A stretch of DNA of 64,000 nt, from assembly GCA_021776475.1 (NCBI GenBank), contig JAJFFV010000006.1, positions 434,001-498,000 on the forward strand, written 5' to 3'. This DNA comes from Parvularculaceae bacterium (lineage in GTDB: Bacteria > Pseudomonadota > Alphaproteobacteria > Caulobacterales > Parvularculaceae). Below, one piece after another: positions 18,100-27,048 of the stretch (position 1 is the first letter of the stretch; every line of letters begins with the position of its first letter). The notes under the pieces were generated by a model. It worked only from the letters and a program-made list of their open reading frames with translations, was not told the DNA's origin and did not search any database. Both the position numbers and the translations under genes were made by a program.

Positions 18100-19050
18100 A
18101 TAACCGAGACCTCAAAAATTGGCCTCGTTCTCGGGTCCGGCGCTGCACGCGGCTGGGTTCATGTTGGCGTGCTTCAGGCGCTGGGTGAACTGCAGATCAA
18201 ACCGGACGTGATGACAGGTTGCTCGGTGGGCGCGCTGGTCGCCGGTGCACATCTTCTAGGCATTCTGCCGGAACTCGAAAAATGGGCGCGCGAACTAAGT
18301 CCGCTGGGCGCCTTGAAGGAATTCGAATTCCGGCTATCAAAAGCCGGTGTCATTGATCCGCAATCTGCATTTGAGATTTTTAAGCCTGCGGACAAAAACA
18401 TCGAAGATCTGTCGATCCCGCTGGGCATAAGCGCAACCGATCTTGCGACCGGCGAAGAGGTGCAGCTCACCACCGGATCGGTTATCGACGCTGCCCGTGC
18501 GTCGAGCGCCATCCCGATCATCTTTCCTGCGGCCCGACTTGACGGAGCAAGCGGCGACTTATGGCTTGTCGATGGGGCTCTCACCAATCCTGTGCCAGTA
18601 GACCTGGCGCGACAACTGGGCGCGGAGAAAATCATCGCTGTTGATCTTCATGCCCGCAGCAGAACGCTGGATCGATTCGATCCGCCTAAAACCCGCGCTC
18701 TGACTGTTCGGCACGAACCCGATATTCAGTCTTCAAATGTACTGCCTCAACAAGTTACAGCATTTGTGAACAAAACAAGGTCGTATGTTGAAGAGCAGGT
18801 CGCGCTCGCTAAAGCCAAGATAGGCGCCGAGCCGCACTTCGTCGAAACGGGTATTGCCTCACTCGATATTTTTCAGATGCATCTGTCACGGGCAAAAATG
18901 GCCCAAACAACGACAGACATTTTGCTCGCACCGGATCTGCGCGCCTTTCCGCCGACCGCATTTGACTGTCCCGATGAGATGATCACGCTAGGGTATGAGA
19001 CGACCATGGACGCAAAAGCCGACCTGTTGGCACTGGTAACAACAGCGTAA
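18100..19050 (+). CDS. Patatin-like phospholipase with apparent ATA start codon
   Basis: Serine acyl hydrolase of the patatin/RssA type. IGLVLGSGAARGW carries the glycine-rich oxyanion loop, TGCSVGALVAG the nucleophile Ser in G-x-S-x-G, and LVDGALTNPVPV the catalytic Asp in D-G-A. The first in-frame standard start is GTG 18169, which would delete the oxyanion loop. Upstream the frame is open to an in-frame TAA at 18082, with no ATG, GTG or TTG. ATA 18100 sits eight bases after GGAG and would give MTETSKIGLVLGSG, exactly where relatives begin. Either AUA initiates, or an ATG has mutated (or been misread). The fold is complete, with no other defects. Confidence 0.85.
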   Translation: MTETSKIGLVLGSGAARGWVHVGVLQALGELQIKPDVMTGCSVGALVAGAHLLGILPELEKWARELSPLGALKEFEFRLSKAGVIDPQSAFEIFKPADKNIEDLSIPLGISATDLATGEEVQLTTGSVIDAARASSAIPIIFPAARLDGASGDLWLVDGALTNPVPVDLARQLGAEKIIAVDLHARSRTLDRFDPPKTRALTVRHEPDIQSSNVLPQQVTAFVNKTRSYVEEQVALAKAKIGAEPHFVETGIASLDIFQMHLSRAKMAQTTTDILLAPDLRAFPPTAFDCPDEMITLGYETTMDAKADLLALVTTA

Positions 19051-19063
19051 GAGCCGAGTAAGT

Positions 19064-21712
19064 TTAGTCGGGCTGCGTCTCGGTTTTTGGGTCCGGGGCC
19101 GTCAACACAAAGCGCTGGTAGAAAAGCGCCACCCCGATAAGTGCAGCGCCGAGGCCAATGAAACTGACAGCCCGTATGACGCCTTCGAGCGCGCTAAGGT
19201 CAACGAGAAAGACCTTGGCAAGGGCGAGAAGCAACACCAGCAGAGACGCATATCGGGCAGAGGATTTTTTGCGCAATACGCCCCAGAACAGCAGCGCCAG
19301 TGCATATATGATCCATACGAATGAATATGCCCACATTTCGGCATCCGAGCTGTTGCCAAAGGGATCAAGACCAGGCCCGTGAAAGACGCGTCTTGTTTCA
19401 AATGAGAGCCACAGAAACCCAATAATCATCGCGCTTGCATTTGTCGCCCGGGCACCGTTAAGGCGCGCCGCCCGGCGCAATCCTCTCGAATACCCTGCCA
19501 GCAACAATGCCGGCATCGCGATAGCAGGCAGTAGAAGGTTAAATATAAATATGCCATGCGCCTCGTCGGACCCCGTGGCAATTAGAGCAGTAATGATCCC
19601 GCCAAAACCGATTGCCGCCGCGATCAACTCGAAAATACGCCAGACTTTGCCGCTTGCCGGAAACCGCCAGGCGAGCGTTGCCGCAAGGCCGAGATAGGCA
19701 ATTGCGTAGGATGACGCTTCGCCAAAGCCGTTAAACGGGGCGTCCAGTCTGCCGCCGCCTGCTGTGTGTCGGATCAGTAATCCAATCAAGGCAAATCCGA
19801 TAGTGAGGGCGGCTGCCTCATAGGCGGTCACAGTGCGCGATCCTTTGGACCAGAAGCGGCTGGCAAATCCGATCGCCAGGATCGCAAGGCCGAATCCGAA
19901 AGTCAGTTCGTTAAAGATGGGAACGGATGAAATTTCGGAGGGTGAAATCGCGCCGGGTCTGATGAGCAACGCTGCGGCGAGGCCGGCGGTGGATGGGCCG
20001 ATCCAGGTCAGAACTTTCAAGGTGAACCGCTGATGCAGGATGGCGATCAACAACGCCACCACAGCAACCGCCGGGCCGAGCCAAATGCCGGAAAGCATCA
20101 GGAACGGTGCAAGGATCGCCATCAACGCCGCGCCCATTGCATAACACGTGATGGCGCCGGGATGTGCGTTAAGGTCAGCAGACTGACGGTGCCGCGTCTC
20201 GATAACCCCGACCAGCAGGAACGCAACCCCGAGGGCACCAATGCCCCACAATAGCTTGGGCTCAAGCGATCCGGCATACCAGAATGCCAGCAATAGTCCA
20301 GTCGCCGGTGCGAGGGCGCCGCACGCCGCGAGCGGCGTTTGCGTCCGGACCCGCGACATTAGCAGCGTCCCGATGATGCCAAACCCGGCGCCAAACCCTA
20401 GCGATGTTGCAAGATGCCCCGGCATCGAATGAGGCCAGAATAGCAGGGCGGTAACGATTGCGCCGGCTGAGATAATCGGCATCAGGCCAAATCCTTCACG
20501 CTTCAGTGCTGCATAAAGACTGGCACCCGCGTAGGCAGCCATGGCGATCCATGTAGGCTGGAGGGCCTGTTGCTCCAGCAGATGAAGAAAAATAAACGCG
20601 CCAGCTGAAATCCACAAAAGGTGTGCTGCGAAAATACTTTCGCTCTCGCGCCGGAGCAGGCTTTTGATGGCCGTTGTGTTTAAGGCGATGGGTGGAACGA
20701 GGGGTGTTCGCGTAAACGGCTCGGCAAAAATCAACCCCATCAATCCGATGCTGAGAGCATATGCCGGCACGGCCCAGTCGCTCAGGTCTGTTGCAACGCC
20801 ACCTAGGTTCACCAGTCCCCAGAACACGCTACCAGCCAGTGTCAGCCACGACAAGAATCGCCAACGCTTGAGGCGCGAGAGTAATAGCCCGGCTGCAGTG
20901 ACACTCGCAGCATAAGGCAAGGTGATGATCGCTGAGCCCGCCGCCGCACCGGTCAGTATTGGAGAAATATAAGCGCCAGCCAGTCCAAGCGCAGCAATCA
21001 TTGGTCCGTGCTTGAACGCGAGGGCAGCAGACAGAGCCGAAACCAGAACAAAAAGAACAAGGGCAACAAGTGGTGGGACCAGACCGTGAAGAGCACCCGC
21101 TGCCAGACAGGCGCCGTAAAGTGCAATGATCCCCGCGCCTGCCAAGATCGCCGGCAAATGGCGGATGGCGTTTTTGGCCTCGGTCACGAGCTTCCATCTG
21201 TTGGCCCGCATCGATGCGGCGACCAACACGTTGCCGAGAACAGCGGCGCTCGCGGTTCGGGCCAGAGGGCCGAAAAAGCCGGCATCAATTGCCACCCGTA
21301 CAAGGAATAGACCACCCAGCGTGAGGGCAATGCCGCCGATCCAGATCAGCCAGTTAGCGGCGATCAGCTGCTCCCAGTCTTGCTTCGCGCGTTCCGATTT
21401 TGTGTGTGCGGGTTTGTCCTGCTTGGCGGTATTTTGCAACGGAGAGCCAACCGCCTCCGGTTCAGGTCCGCCGGGAGTGCCGGTTGCCCAGGGTTTCGTT
21501 TTTGCTAAAGCTGTTGTTACAGGTTGGTGGGCAGCAGCGGGGCTTTTTTCCTTAACCGACGCTGCGGTAGGTTCAACTAAACCGCTAGACGTTTTCAACG
21601 CTGCAATCTTACGCTCCAGATCGCTTATTCGTGCGAACGCGATAACCCCAAGAATTGGTGTAACAACCAACCATACGGCCAGGACCAGAACCAGTGAAGC
21701 AAGACCGTCCAA
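19064..21712 (-). CDS. DUF2339 polytopic membrane protein
   Basis: Very hydrophobic protein of about 880 residues with an N-terminal helix, a coiled-coil-like segment (ISDLERKIAALK), a Pro/Thr/Ala linker, WEQLIAANWLIWIGGIALTLG and then some twenty-five membrane segments. This is the layout of the DUF2339 family, whose function is unknown but which is usually linked to the cell envelope. The frame extends to 21799, but the first thirty codons are uncharacteristic. TTG 21712 has GGGAG five bases upstream and places the membrane helix near the N-terminus as in relatives, so I take it as start. It is convergent with the patatin gene, 13 bp apart. Confidence 0.85.
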   Translation of the reverse strand: MDGLASLVLVLAVWLVVTPILGVIAFARISDLERKIAALKTSSGLVEPTAASVKEKSPAAAHQPVTTALAKTKPWATGTPGGPEPEAVGSPLQNTAKQDKPAHTKSERAKQDWEQLIAANWLIWIGGIALTLGGLFLVRVAIDAGFFGPLARTASAAVLGNVLVAASMRANRWKLVTEAKNAIRHLPAILAGAGIIALYGACLAAGALHGLVPPLVALVLFVLVSALSAALAFKHGPMIAALGLAGAYISPILTGAAAGSAIITLPYAASVTAAGLLLSRLKRWRFLSWLTLAGSVFWGLVNLGGVATDLSDWAVPAYALSIGLMGLIFAEPFTRTPLVPPIALNTTAIKSLLRRESESIFAAHLLWISAGAFIFLHLLEQQALQPTWIAMAAYAGASLYAALKREGFGLMPIISAGAIVTALLFWPHSMPGHLATSLGFGAGFGIIGTLLMSRVRTQTPLAACGALAPATGLLLAFWYAGSLEPKLLWGIGALGVAFLLVGVIETRHRQSADLNAHPGAITCYAMGAALMAILAPFLMLSGIWLGPAVAVVALLIAILHQRFTLKVLTWIGPSTAGLAAALLIRPGAISPSEISSVPIFNELTFGFGLAILAIGFASRFWSKGSRTVTAYEAAALTIGFALIGLLIRHTAGGGRLDAPFNGFGEASSYAIAYLGLAATLAWRFPASGKVWRIFELIAAAIGFGGIITALIATGSDEAHGIFIFNLLLPAIAMPALLLAGYSRGLRRAARLNGARATNASAMIIGFLWLSFETRRVFHGPGLDPFGNSSDAEMWAYSFVWIIYALALLFWGVLRKKSSARYASLLVLLLALAKVFLVDLSALEGVIRAVSFIGLGAALIGVALFYQRFVLTAPDPKTETQPD

Positions 21713-21913
21713 GAGATCTCCCGTAACACGCGCAAGGAGTAGCCTGCTGTCCTGCGCCGAAGTGAAAGGAAGAGTTGTACAGTTCGCCGCTATTCGCAAT
21801 ATGCCTCTGCCGGGCGATGTGCAAACCGCTGTAAAAACGGGGCTTTACATTGCTGGCCAGGGACTTAACCTCAATTGGTTCCAGCCAGTCACGGTCATAC
21901 GAGAACGGATAAT

Positions 21914-22870
21914 ATGCGAGATTATTTTGAAACAGAGCAGATATTGATCACTGGCGGTGCCGGATTCATCGGCTCGCACCTGTGTGAACGACTTTTGGCC
22001 GATGGTAATGATGTTATCTGTGCGGATAATTATTTCACTGGCCGCCGAGAAAACATCGCCCATCTGATGGGCGATGTTCGCTTCGAAACCATGCGGCATG
22101 ATGTCACATTCCCGCTTTATCTTGAAGTCAGCCAGATCTATAATCTCGCCTGTCCGGCATCGCCTGTTCACTATCAGCACGATCCGGTTCAAACGACAAA
22201 AACAAGCGTTCACGGCGCCATCAACATGCTCGGCTTGGCGAAACGCTTGCGGGCTAAGATTTTTCAGGCATCGACTTCCGAAGTTTATGGAGATCCAGAA
22301 ATTCATCCCCAGACTGAAGACTACTGGGGACGTGTAAATCCAATCGGTATCCGTTCATGCTACGATGAAGGGAAACGTTGCGCTGAAACGCTGTTTTTTG
22401 ACTATCACCGTCAACATAATCTTGAAATCAAGGTAGCGAGAATTTTCAACACTTATGGCCCACGGATGCATCCAAACGATGGCAGGGTCGTTTCAAACTT
22501 TATCGTTCAGGCGCTGAGCGGTGAGAACATCACCATCTATGGTGACGGATTGCAGACCCGGTCATTCTGCTATGTGGACGATCTAATTGAAGCTTTTGTT
22601 CGTCTTATGGCGACCGGACCGGAAACTGCCGGACCGTTCAATCTTGGAAATCCTCATGAGTTCACAATGCTCGAGCTTGCCGAAATGGTTTTGAATCTAA
22701 GCGGCTCAAAGTCCCGATTGATTCATAAACCTTTGCCGCAGGATGACCCAAGACAACGCCAACCTGACATAACACTTGCTAAAAAAGTGATAGATTGGGA
22801 GCCAACAGTCGCTCTCGAGGACGGCTTGAAAGAAACAATTAAGTACTTCCGAAAGCAGCTTCAGGCGTAA
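21914..22870 (+). CDS. UDP-glucuronate decarboxylase-type NAD-dependent epimerase (UXS)
   Basis: Extended short-chain dehydrogenase of 318 residues. [19 protein letters not shown] is the NAD-binding Rossmann motif, [13 protein letters not shown] follows strand 2, [19 protein letters not shown] is typical of UDP-xylose synthases, and the catalytic set is Ser/Thr in [11 protein letters not shown] with Tyr and Lys in [11 protein letters not shown]. It should convert UDP-glucuronate to UDP-xylose for glycan synthesis in the cytosol. ATG 21914 gives the family N-terminus; an upstream in-frame start at 21875 adds an implausible tail. It heads a degraded glycan region with two pseudogenes downstream. 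Confidence 0.92.
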   Translation: MRDYFETEQILITGGAGFIGSHLCERLLADGNDVICADNYFTGRRENIAHLMGDVRFETMRHDVTFPLYLEVSQIYNLACPASPVHYQHDPVQTTKTSVHGAINMLGLAKRLRAKIFQASTSEVYGDPEIHPQTEDYWGRVNPIGIRSCYDEGKRCAETLFFDYHRQHNLEIKVARIFNTYGPRMHPNDGRVVSNFIVQALSGENITIYGDGLQTRSFCYVDDLIEAFVRLMATGPETAGPFNLGNPHEFTMLELAEMVLNLSGSKSRLIHKPLPQDDPRQRQPDITLAKKVIDWEPTVALEDGLKETIKYFRKQLQA

Positions 22871-23046
22871 GAGCAGTTCTCAATTGCAAATGCCTCTTGT
22901 TGAATGTGAATGCAACGGATGTCGGATTACCTGTAACAAACAACTGTGTTTATAGGTGGCGGCAGTCTGTCGGATGGTTTTTGGATGAACTATATGCCGT
23001 CAATTTCACTGTGACAGGGGGGTGCAGTTTGTTGATGCGCCCTTAA
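22871..23046. other. Intergenic DNA after the epimerase gene
   Basis: I see no gene, hairpin terminator or repeat in this stretch. It separates the epimerase from the pseudogene that begins after the in-frame TAA at 23044. Confidence 0.4.
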
Positions 23047-23744
23047 AACAGAACGTCCAACCGGAGTTTCCGAAGTGACCAATCCAACGCTAGACTAATT
23101 CGAAAACTGAAAAATACGGTCGCCACGACTGGCCGCATATCTGCCAGCATGTGCCCTTTCGTGGCTTCATCGCTCGGTGCAGAGCCGATCAGCGAGGCAG
23201 AACTTTATTTTTAGTTAAATGCAACCGATCGCGATCTGGGTCTTCATGGCCTGTTTGATGCTGTCTCTTGGGAAACGATCAGAATTTCGGGTCCCAAGGG
23301 TGATTTGGATGCCATCACTGTTCGAACAAACTCAGGCTCATCGGATTTTGCCCTAACCGAGCTGTTCTTTGAGAGCAATGAACCACCAATTGACAAACGA
23401 TCCGGGAGCGTATGAAGTTTCAGTTGAGAGCAACGCTGCTGGAAGGTTGCGGGCGGCACCGGAAACATCGTACCTGCGATGTCCGCCGTTCATGCTGTTA
23501 CCGACAAATGTTGACGTCGGTGATCTCATTCTTCAATGGCGCCTTCAGTCAGGTATGTTTGATCCCGACACCGATAGGTGTTCACAGGACCACCGCTGAG
23601 TTACCGCCAGCCGCCAACAGATTCAGGATGCCGTCCAAGTTTTTTGCTGGCGCAGGTTCCACCAATATTAGTGCAAAAGCCGAGTTGCAGGATATCGAAG
23701 AGACCGGTAATAGGAGTTCCGTAGAAAAAGAACTCGACCTATAA
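23047..23744 (+). pseudogene. Decayed exported protein of the N-A-T-D / F-F-E-S signature family
   Basis: Reading across frames recovers one protein. The first frame gives FVASSLGAEPISEAELYF, a signal-peptide end, then an in-frame TAG at 23212-23214, then LNATDRDLGLHGLFDAVSWE and FALTELFFESNEPPID to a TGA at 23413. A second frame continues to 23599 with VDVGDLILQWRLQSG, and a third ends LQDIEETGNRSSVEKELDL at 23744. I recall exported proteins with N-A-T-D-x-D-L-G, L-T-E-L-F-F-E-S-x-E-P and a fibronectin-III-like end in G-N-x-T-x-x-E in marine Proteobacteria; the order matches. One nonsense codon and at least two frameshifts, plus no clear start codon, mark it as dead. Confidence 0.75.
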
Positions 23745-23751
23745 GTCCCAA

Positions 23752-24534
23752 ATGACAAAACCCGGATTAGGAATACTCTCCTGGAAAGGAAATGAGAGCC
23801 TCGCGGCGGCGCTGGAGACATACGCTGCACAGGATCTCTTTTCCCTGTTCGATGAAAAGCTGATTTTCTTTCCAGAGATAGACGAAGAGGCACGGGCGCT
23901 CGCGAAGCGCTTCGACCTGCCGTTCGAGGGCAGCGCCGCAAATCTTGGTATTTGTGGCGGTTTCAAAGCGCTCGGAGGGGCGATGTCATCCGACATTGTC
24001 ATGCTTTTGGAAAATGACTGCCCCCTGATCGAAGATAGCGCTGAGGCAAAGAGGCAAGTCGCCGTAGCCGAACAGGCGTTGCGGGCCGACGATGTGGTCA
24101 TGTTCCGGATGCGCAGCATCAAACATCCAGGACAGAAATTTCCTCTGCTGAACAAGTATAAGCGCTATCACGAAGACGGATTTATGCCTACCGTGCGCAG
24201 GTTGGTGCGTCCGGGCAAAGCGACACGGCTGGCGGGTGGCTCTTTATATGCTGATCCCAATCCCGTACAAAAATTTCCAGACCTGATTGAGCGCACACCC
24301 GAAGGCTACTTTAAAGTCTCGGCCGCATGTCTACCCTGGACCAATCAGTCGATCATGGTGAAGCGGGAATTCCTGCTCGATAAGATCATCGCTTATGCCG
24401 AGGCAAATCCGTCGAAACACTTCCTGATGAATGGATTCCCTCTTATAGAGGTCGAATGGAACGGTCCGATCTGGCGCAATTCAGGCTGGTTTATCGGCGC
24501 GGACAAGGGGCTGTTTACCCACGAGCGAATCTAA
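23752..24534 (+). CDS. Glycosyltransferase-like protein
   Basis: Soluble protein of 260 residues. LGILSWKGNESLAAALETY at the N-terminus and SDIVMLLENDCPLIED around residue 85 resemble the first strand and the acidic nucleotide-sugar/metal-binding motif of GT-A fold glycosyltransferases. KRYHEDGFMPTVRRLVRPGK and WTNQSIMVKREFLLDKI follow, and the end SGWFIGADKGLFTHERI would fit an acceptor-side region. I cannot assign a numbered GT family or a sugar. It lies between two pseudogenes and shares direction with the UXS gene, so it may be a survivor of a former polysaccharide locus. No good ribosome-binding site is visible. Confidence 0.65.
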   Translation: MTKPGLGILSWKGNESLAAALETYAAQDLFSLFDEKLIFFPEIDEEARALAKRFDLPFEGSAANLGICGGFKALGGAMSSDIVMLLENDCPLIEDSAEAKRQVAVAEQALRADDVVMFRMRSIKHPGQKFPLLNKYKRYHEDGFMPTVRRLVRPGKATRLAGGSLYADPNPVQKFPDLIERTPEGYFKVSAACLPWTNQSIMVKREFLLDKIIAYAEANPSKHFLMNGFPLIEVEWNGPIWRNSGWFIGADKGLFTHERI

Positions 24535-24600
24535 CACTACGGTTGCAACCTGAAGCCCGCTTTGCTCGCATCCCCCAAATATACGTCTAATGGTCCGTGA

Positions 24601-24890
24601 CCACTCTTCGACATCTGGATGATTCGCCGCCGGCGGCGCTTTGGCGAAGGTGTTCTAGCAAGCGCCGCGCCATATGTCGCAGTGATGGATGCTGATCTGC
24701 AGCTGATGAGCGACTACTGACGAGGATGCTGGAGGTAATGCGGTCAGGCGAGGCAGACCTCGTTGTCGCAAGCCGGTTTTTGAATAGCGGTCAGGCTGAT
24801 GGCCTCTCGCCGATGCGAAAAAAGGTGAACCGGTTCGCTACAGTTTTACCAACAAACTGCTCGGAACATCGTTGAGTGATCTTTCTCTGA
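24601..24890 (+). pseudogene. Decayed polyprenol-phosphate glycosyltransferase (GT2, DPM1-like)
   Basis: Frame one (24601-24720) reads FGEGVLASAAPYVAVMDADL and ends in TGA. An overlapping frame from 24714 continues MLEVMRSGEADLVVASRF and LNSGQADGLSPMRKKVNRFA. A third, from about 24850, gives TNKLLGTSLSD. Together these match the D-A-D-L-Q to L-x-S-D-P-M-S-G core of bacterial dolichol-phosphate-mannose-synthase-like enzymes. Two frameshifts, and both ends missing, make it a remnant. It supports the view that this region was once a glycan-synthesis cluster. Confidence 0.78.
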
Positions 24891-25044
24891 AACATATCGC
24901 CCGCTTACGAATACTTCAGAAGCGACAATCCAAAATCCAATCTCGCCGGCCGGACTGAACTATCAGCTTATTTTCTGGAAGATCTATTTATGCCCATATC
25001 GGAAGGCCAGTCGACGACTAAGAGAATGGGTTAGTCGAAAACAG
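24891..25044. other. Intergenic DNA, no gene seen
   Basis: Trailing sequence after the glycosyltransferase remnant. Short open stretches exist, but none resembles a known protein. It may be further decayed coding DNA from the same locus. Confidence 0.35.
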
Positions 25045-25482
25045 TTAGATTTGTTTTACATTCCGTACACGTTTGATAGTGCCTGAAAAATTCAGACACG
25101 GACGCTCGTTTGCTGTCACAATACCGCGCACAAAAATCAGTGACTTGCCGGCTCGTAACACCTCGCCGCGCGCCTCAATATATTCTTTTACACGCGGTCC
25201 ATCGAGAAACTCGGAGGTAAAGGCAACTGTGATCCCGTAGGCATCCTCGCCGATTTCCGATGCCGCGATCCCGAATAGGGCGAAATCCGCAAATGTCATC
25301 AGGCATCCGCCATGCATGACATCGATGCCGTTCATATGCTTGTGCTCGGCCCGGAAGGCGCAGACCGGACCGCGGTCATCTTTGTGAAAATGAAAAGGCC
25401 CGGTGAGACCATACTCGAATGGGTCCTGTGGCCAGGTTTTCCAGCCGGCGAATTCACCTGTTTCAACAATACTTGGTTTCAT
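25045..25482 (-). CDS. PaaI-type hotdog-fold thioesterase
   Basis: Single hotdog-domain protein of 145 residues. HKHMNGIDVMHGGCLMTFAD contains the H-G-G-x-x-x-x-x-x-D active-site motif of PaaI/YdiI-like acyl-CoA thioesterases, where the Asp activates water at the thioester. VAFTSEFLDGPRVKEYIEA and GKSLIFVRGIV complete the fold. No partner domain or pathway genes are adjacent, so the acyl group is unknown. It diverges from the HSL-type hydrolase gene at 25625, sharing a 140-bp upstream region. Confidence 0.88.
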   Translation of the reverse strand: MKPSIVETGEFAGWKTWPQDPFEYGLTGPFHFHKDDRGPVCAFRAEHKHMNGIDVMHGGCLMTFADFALFGIAASEIGEDAYGITVAFTSEFLDGPRVKEYIEARGEVLRAGKSLIFVRGIVTANERPCLNFSGTIKRVRNVKQI

Positions 25483-25624
25483 GGGAACTCTGTCCGCCGT
25501 TTCTGATCAGCGCATCTTCTATTGAAGAGCGCACAGTAGAACAACCGTCAGCTACAGCGACCTGCTTCCCGGCATTGCCATCGCAGCAGGAAGCTGCATA
25601 GGCTCGGGCGCGAAAGGAAAAATT

Positions 25625-26722
25625 ATGCTTCTGGCTCTTCCGCTTGTCGTTCCTGTCCTGGGCGTTGCAGCAGCTGCGGCTGTCACCAAATATCATCTGA
25701 AGGGTGAGGACCTCAGCCAGTATGATGAGGCCGACCTGCCGGTGACCTTCATGTCGGACCTCAATTCAAAAGCCAACCAGGCCGTCAAGGCATATTTGCG
25801 CGAGAACTTCGTCAAACCGGCAAAAGAGGGCGGGTCACGTCGCGAAAAACTGAACGCAAAACGCGCGAGCTTCGATCAGGTTGGGCTCTCGCGTGACTTT
25901 AACTGCACATTCACACCAGCTACCGCGACCAGCGGGAAAGTCAATGTCGCCGGGGAGTGGGTGAGGGCGGCGGGCGCAGATCCTGACCGACGCATATTAT
26001 ATCTCCACGGCGGTGCCGGCACTGTCGGCAGTGCCGTCAGTCACCGCTCGATAACAACCAACATCGCGACCCGTACCGGCGCGAGTGTCTTTGCAGCGAA
26101 CTATCGGCTGATGCCGGAAAATTCTAGAATGGCTAGCGTCGAGGACAGCCGCACCGTATACAGATGGCTTATCGACAATGGCCCGGAGGGAGTAGCGTCA
26201 GTCAATAGGCTCGCTGTTGCCGGCGACAGTGCTGGCGGCAATCTAACATTGTCGCTGATCAATTGGGTTCGTGACAGTGGCTTCCGTTCGGCTGACGCCG
26301 TTGTTGCCATTTCGCCGGCGGTGGACGCGACCCTATCCGGCCCGAGTATTCGAACAAATTATGAAACAGACATCATGCTGCAGCCACTGGTCGGCAGAAT
26401 ATTGAAAATCCCGCGTCCGGTTTTGTTGTGGATGGCGTGGAGGGCCTATCGGGTGTCGCCAGCGGCTCCTGAAATTTCGCCGATATTTGCTGACCTCTCA
26501 AACCTCCCGCCGACCCTGGTCCATGTCAGCGCCGCCGAAATGCTATATGATGACGCAAGGCGCTATGTAGCGAAGGCACAGGCGGCTGGATCTCCTGCGA
26601 CGTTGCAGAGCTGGGCGCATATGGCGCATGTCTGGCATGCGTTTGATCGGATGTTGCCCGAAGCGCATCAGGCCTTTGACGAAATTACCAAGTTCCTGAA
26701 ACAGCATGGTGTCACCGCCTAA
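25625..26722 (+). CDS. Alpha/beta hydrolase of the hormone-sensitive lipase family
   Basis: Protein of 365 residues with an N-terminal hydrophobic segment (MLLALPLVVPVLGVAAAAA) that could be an anchor or uncleaved signal. The HSL-family core follows: LYLHGGAGTVGS for the oxyanion hole, VAGDSAGGNLTLSL for the nucleophile Ser, SAAEMLYDDARRY for the Asp and HMAHVWHAFD for the His. Such enzymes hydrolyse short-chain esters or lipid-like substrates. AAAGGAAA lies a few bases before the ATG. There is no operon partner; the 3' side is a 330-bp region without a recognisable gene. Confidence 0.88.
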   Translation: MLLALPLVVPVLGVAAAAAVTKYHLKGEDLSQYDEADLPVTFMSDLNSKANQAVKAYLRENFVKPAKEGGSRREKLNAKRASFDQVGLSRDFNCTFTPATATSGKVNVAGEWVRAAGADPDRRILYLHGGAGTVGSAVSHRSITTNIATRTGASVFAANYRLMPENSRMASVEDSRTVYRWLIDNGPEGVASVNRLAVAGDSAGGNLTLSLINWVRDSGFRSADAVVAISPAVDATLSGPSIRTNYETDIMLQPLVGRILKIPRPVLLWMAWRAYRVSPAAPEISPIFADLSNLPPTLVHVSAAEMLYDDARRYVAKAQAAGSPATLQSWAHMAHVWHAFDRMLPEAHQAFDEITKFLKQHGVTA

Positions 26723-27048
26723 TTGTCCTTGTGCGCAATGATAAGCGGGTTGCTTGAGGCGGAGACGTATCCTGTGCTTGAGAAGTCGAACGGTAGGATA
26801 TCACTCGCGCAAGCTGAAACTGCGTGTCTTTCAAACGCATTGCGTAAGAAAGTCTGGCAGGTTTGGACTGGCCGATGTATACGCGCGCTTCTATCCACAC
26901 AGGCCTTTGACCAACCGGGCTTCGCGACACTTGAAAACGAAAGAAACCGTGTTTGTGAAACAGACCGCAAGTCCTATCCAACGCCAGAACAACTTGCGGA
27001 GTTTATCAAATAAACGCCGCCGTTTTGACAGCATTCGGACGGTTATTT
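26723..27048. other. Region without a recognisable gene
   Basis: A plus-strand frame stays open from the end of the hydrolase gene to a TAA at 27011-27013 and ends in SYPTPEQLAEFIK, but it lacks a good start and any family resemblance. Minus-strand frames are no better. It may be a gene fragment; I would not annotate a gene. Confidence 0.35.
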
